Origin: Gammaproteobacteria bacterium
Lineage (GTDB): Bacteria > Pseudomonadota > Gammaproteobacteria > Pseudomonadales > Azotimanducaceae
Assembly (NCBI GenBank): GCA_018667205.1
Contig: JABIVN010000242.1
Coordinates: 1-6,546, forward strand
Length of the DNA stretch: 6,546 nt
Direction of reading: 5' to 3'
Below are positions 5,453 to 6,546 of this stretch, piece after piece (the first letter of the stretch is position 1; every line of letters begins with the position of its first letter). The notes below the pieces were generated by a model. The model did no database searches. It saw nothing but the letters and a program-made list of their open reading frames with translations, and was not told where the DNA came from. A program made the translations under genes and the position numbers.

Positions 5453-6546
5453 TTGCAACTGGAACTCACCCAGGAACAGGACATGCTCGTGCGGATGGTT
5501 CGTCGGTTTGTGCGCGAAGAAATAGTGCCCCTTGAGCTTGACCTTGATCCCGATACAGATGAGCTAGCGGAAGAAGACTCGATTAGGTTAAAAGCCATAG
5601 TCCAAAGTATGGGGCTTTTTGGGTTAGGGATCCCGGAGGAATATGGTGGGCCTGATATCGACATGGTGACCCAGACGTTGATTTCGATGGAGATATCCCA
5701 GCACCGTGCCGGTTTGTATGCCCCTTGCTATGGGGTTTTTGGTGGTGCCGGTCTTGCGCAGTTATTTGAATCCAGTGACGCTCAGAAAGAAAGCTACCTG
5801 TATCCGACACTGCGTGGCGAGAAGCGAGGTTTCTTCGGATTGACGGAGCCATCCGGGGGGTCTGATCCCGCACGCGCGATTCAGACCCGCGCTGTCCGGG
5901 ATGGCGACGACTGGGTTATCAATGGCTCAAAAATATTTATTTCAGGTGCGGACCGTGCTGATTTTGGACTGGTGTTTGCGAGAACGTCGCCGGACAAGGG
6001 GCGGGGAGGGGTCACTTGTTTCATCGTCGACACAGATACGCCTGGGTTTTATGTTCGGCGTATCGTGCACACGCTGCGCTCTGCACATTATGCGACCGAG
6101 TTGCAGTTCGAAGACATGCGGGTACCGCATGCAAATGTGCTGGGTGGGGTTAACAAAGGTTTCGCGATCGCAAATGATCGGTTGTCCAGGCAACGGATTC
6201 CGTATAGTGCGGGTTGCATTGGGGTCGCTATCAAAGCGCATGAAATGGCAGTGGAATACTCGAAGATTCGCGAGACTTTTGGTGCGCCTTTATCCTCTCG
6301 CCAATCGATCCAGTGGATGCTGGTGGATAACGAAATAGATATTCAGCAGGCCCGATGGGCGACGCTTGAGGCTGCAGACCTTGCAGACAAGGGGTTGCCT
6401 TTCAGGAAACAAGCTGCGATGGCTAAACTGGTTTCTACAGAAGGTGCATCGAGAGTTGTGGATAGATCGATGCAGATCCATGGAGGCTATGGTGTCACGA
6501 AGGATTTCCCATTTGAACGTTGGTACCGAGAGATGAGAATCCGCCG
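5453..6546 (+). CDS. acyl-CoA dehydrogenase, FAD-dependent (3' end beyond window)
   Basis: The first 364 codons of an acyl-CoA dehydrogenase, open at the right edge; the usual family length is about 380-400. These flavoproteins oxidise acyl-CoA to trans-2-enoyl-CoA and pass electrons to ETF, in beta-oxidation or related acyl-CoA catabolism. The N-terminal helical domain begins LELTQEQDMLVRMVRRFV and includes GLFGLGIPEEYGG (54-66). The middle beta domain carries GLTEPSGGSDPAR (129-141), nearly the first ACAD signature but with Arg at its last position, then WVINGSKIFISG (154-165) and ELQFEDMRVP (216-225). The C-terminal domain has FGAPLSSRQSIQWMLVD (276-292) and QIHGGYGVTKDFPFERWYRE (341-360), matching the second ACAD signature. 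The catalytic Glu, normally in an IYEGT-type motif just after this point, lies outside the window. Start TTG is chosen from the strong Shine-Dalgarno and conserved N-terminus. The gene begins 2 bp after the upstream stop. Chain-length or branched substrate preference cannot be read from this part. Confidence 0.95.
   Translation, partial: MQLELTQEQDMLVRMVRRFVREEIVPLELDLDPDTDELAEEDSIRLKAIVQSMGLFGLGIPEEYGGPDIDMVTQTLISMEISQHRAGLYAPCYGVFGGAGLAQLFESSDAQKESYLYPTLRGEKRGFFGLTEPSGGSDPARAIQTRAVRDGDDWVINGSKIFISGADRADFGLVFARTSPDKGRGGVTCFIVDTDTPGFYVRRIVHTLRSAHYATELQFEDMRVPHANVLGGVNKGFAIANDRLSRQRIPYSAGCIGVAIKAHEMAVEYSKIRETFGAPLSSRQSIQWMLVDNEIDIQQARWATLEAADLADKGLPFRKQAAMAKLVSTEGASRVVDRSMQIHGGYGVTKDFPFERWYREMRIR

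Noticed and set aside
5275..5664. A 129-codon minus-strand frame across the junction of the last two genes
   Set aside because: It is opposite two well-supported plus-strand genes; the product is low-complexity serine-rich and lacks a start context.
5901..6338. A 145-codon plus-strand frame within the acyl-CoA dehydrogenase
   Set aside because: It is a shifted frame inside an unbroken acyl-CoA dehydrogenase frame with clear family motifs.

Overview
The window looks like an ordinary stretch of chromosome from a Gram-negative bacterium, most likely a Pseudomonadota of gammaproteobacterial type. The evidence is an outer-membrane TonB-dependent receptor with a Sec signal peptide, an acyl-CoA dehydrogenase in a tight gene pair, and a stand-alone CinA-N (COG1058) protein. 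I see no rRNA, tRNA, CRISPR array, insertion sequence, phage gene or toxin-antitoxin pair. I found no convincing new multi-gene system. The least explained items are a small GIY-YIG-like protein joined to the acyl-CoA dehydrogenase and a repeat/hairpin structure after the COG1058 gene.

Layout: the left half is on the minus strand. The first 181 codons of a TonB-dependent receptor (signal peptide, TonB box, plug domain) run off the left edge. A 155-bp gap with a plausible sigma70-type promoter separates it from a complete uvrA (952 codons plus stop), the damage-recognition ATPase of nucleotide excision repair. A 464-bp intergenic region with A/T tracts, short repeats and small hairpins follows. 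Transcription diverges across it.

The right half is on the plus strand. It begins with a 248-aa stand-alone molybdopterin-binding-domain protein of the CinA-N/COG1058 family. Its stop codon overlaps the 5' arm of a 10-bp perfect inverted repeat that encloses a second hairpin and a 14-bp tandem duplication; this is probably a terminator region. After a 315-bp gap comes a 121-aa protein with a GIY-YIG-like motif. Two bases after its stop, an acyl-CoA dehydrogenase starts at a TTG codon behind a strong Shine-Dalgarno sequence. That gene is cut by the right edge just before the stretch expected to hold its catalytic glutamate.

The genes do not form one pathway. uvrA is repair housekeeping, the receptor is nutrient uptake, the COG1058 protein is of uncertain function, and the last two genes are probably co-transcribed. 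The uvrA product resembles non-gammaproteobacterial UvrA forms in several segments, and uvrA is not divergent from ssb as in Escherichia coli, so its ancestry deserves checking.
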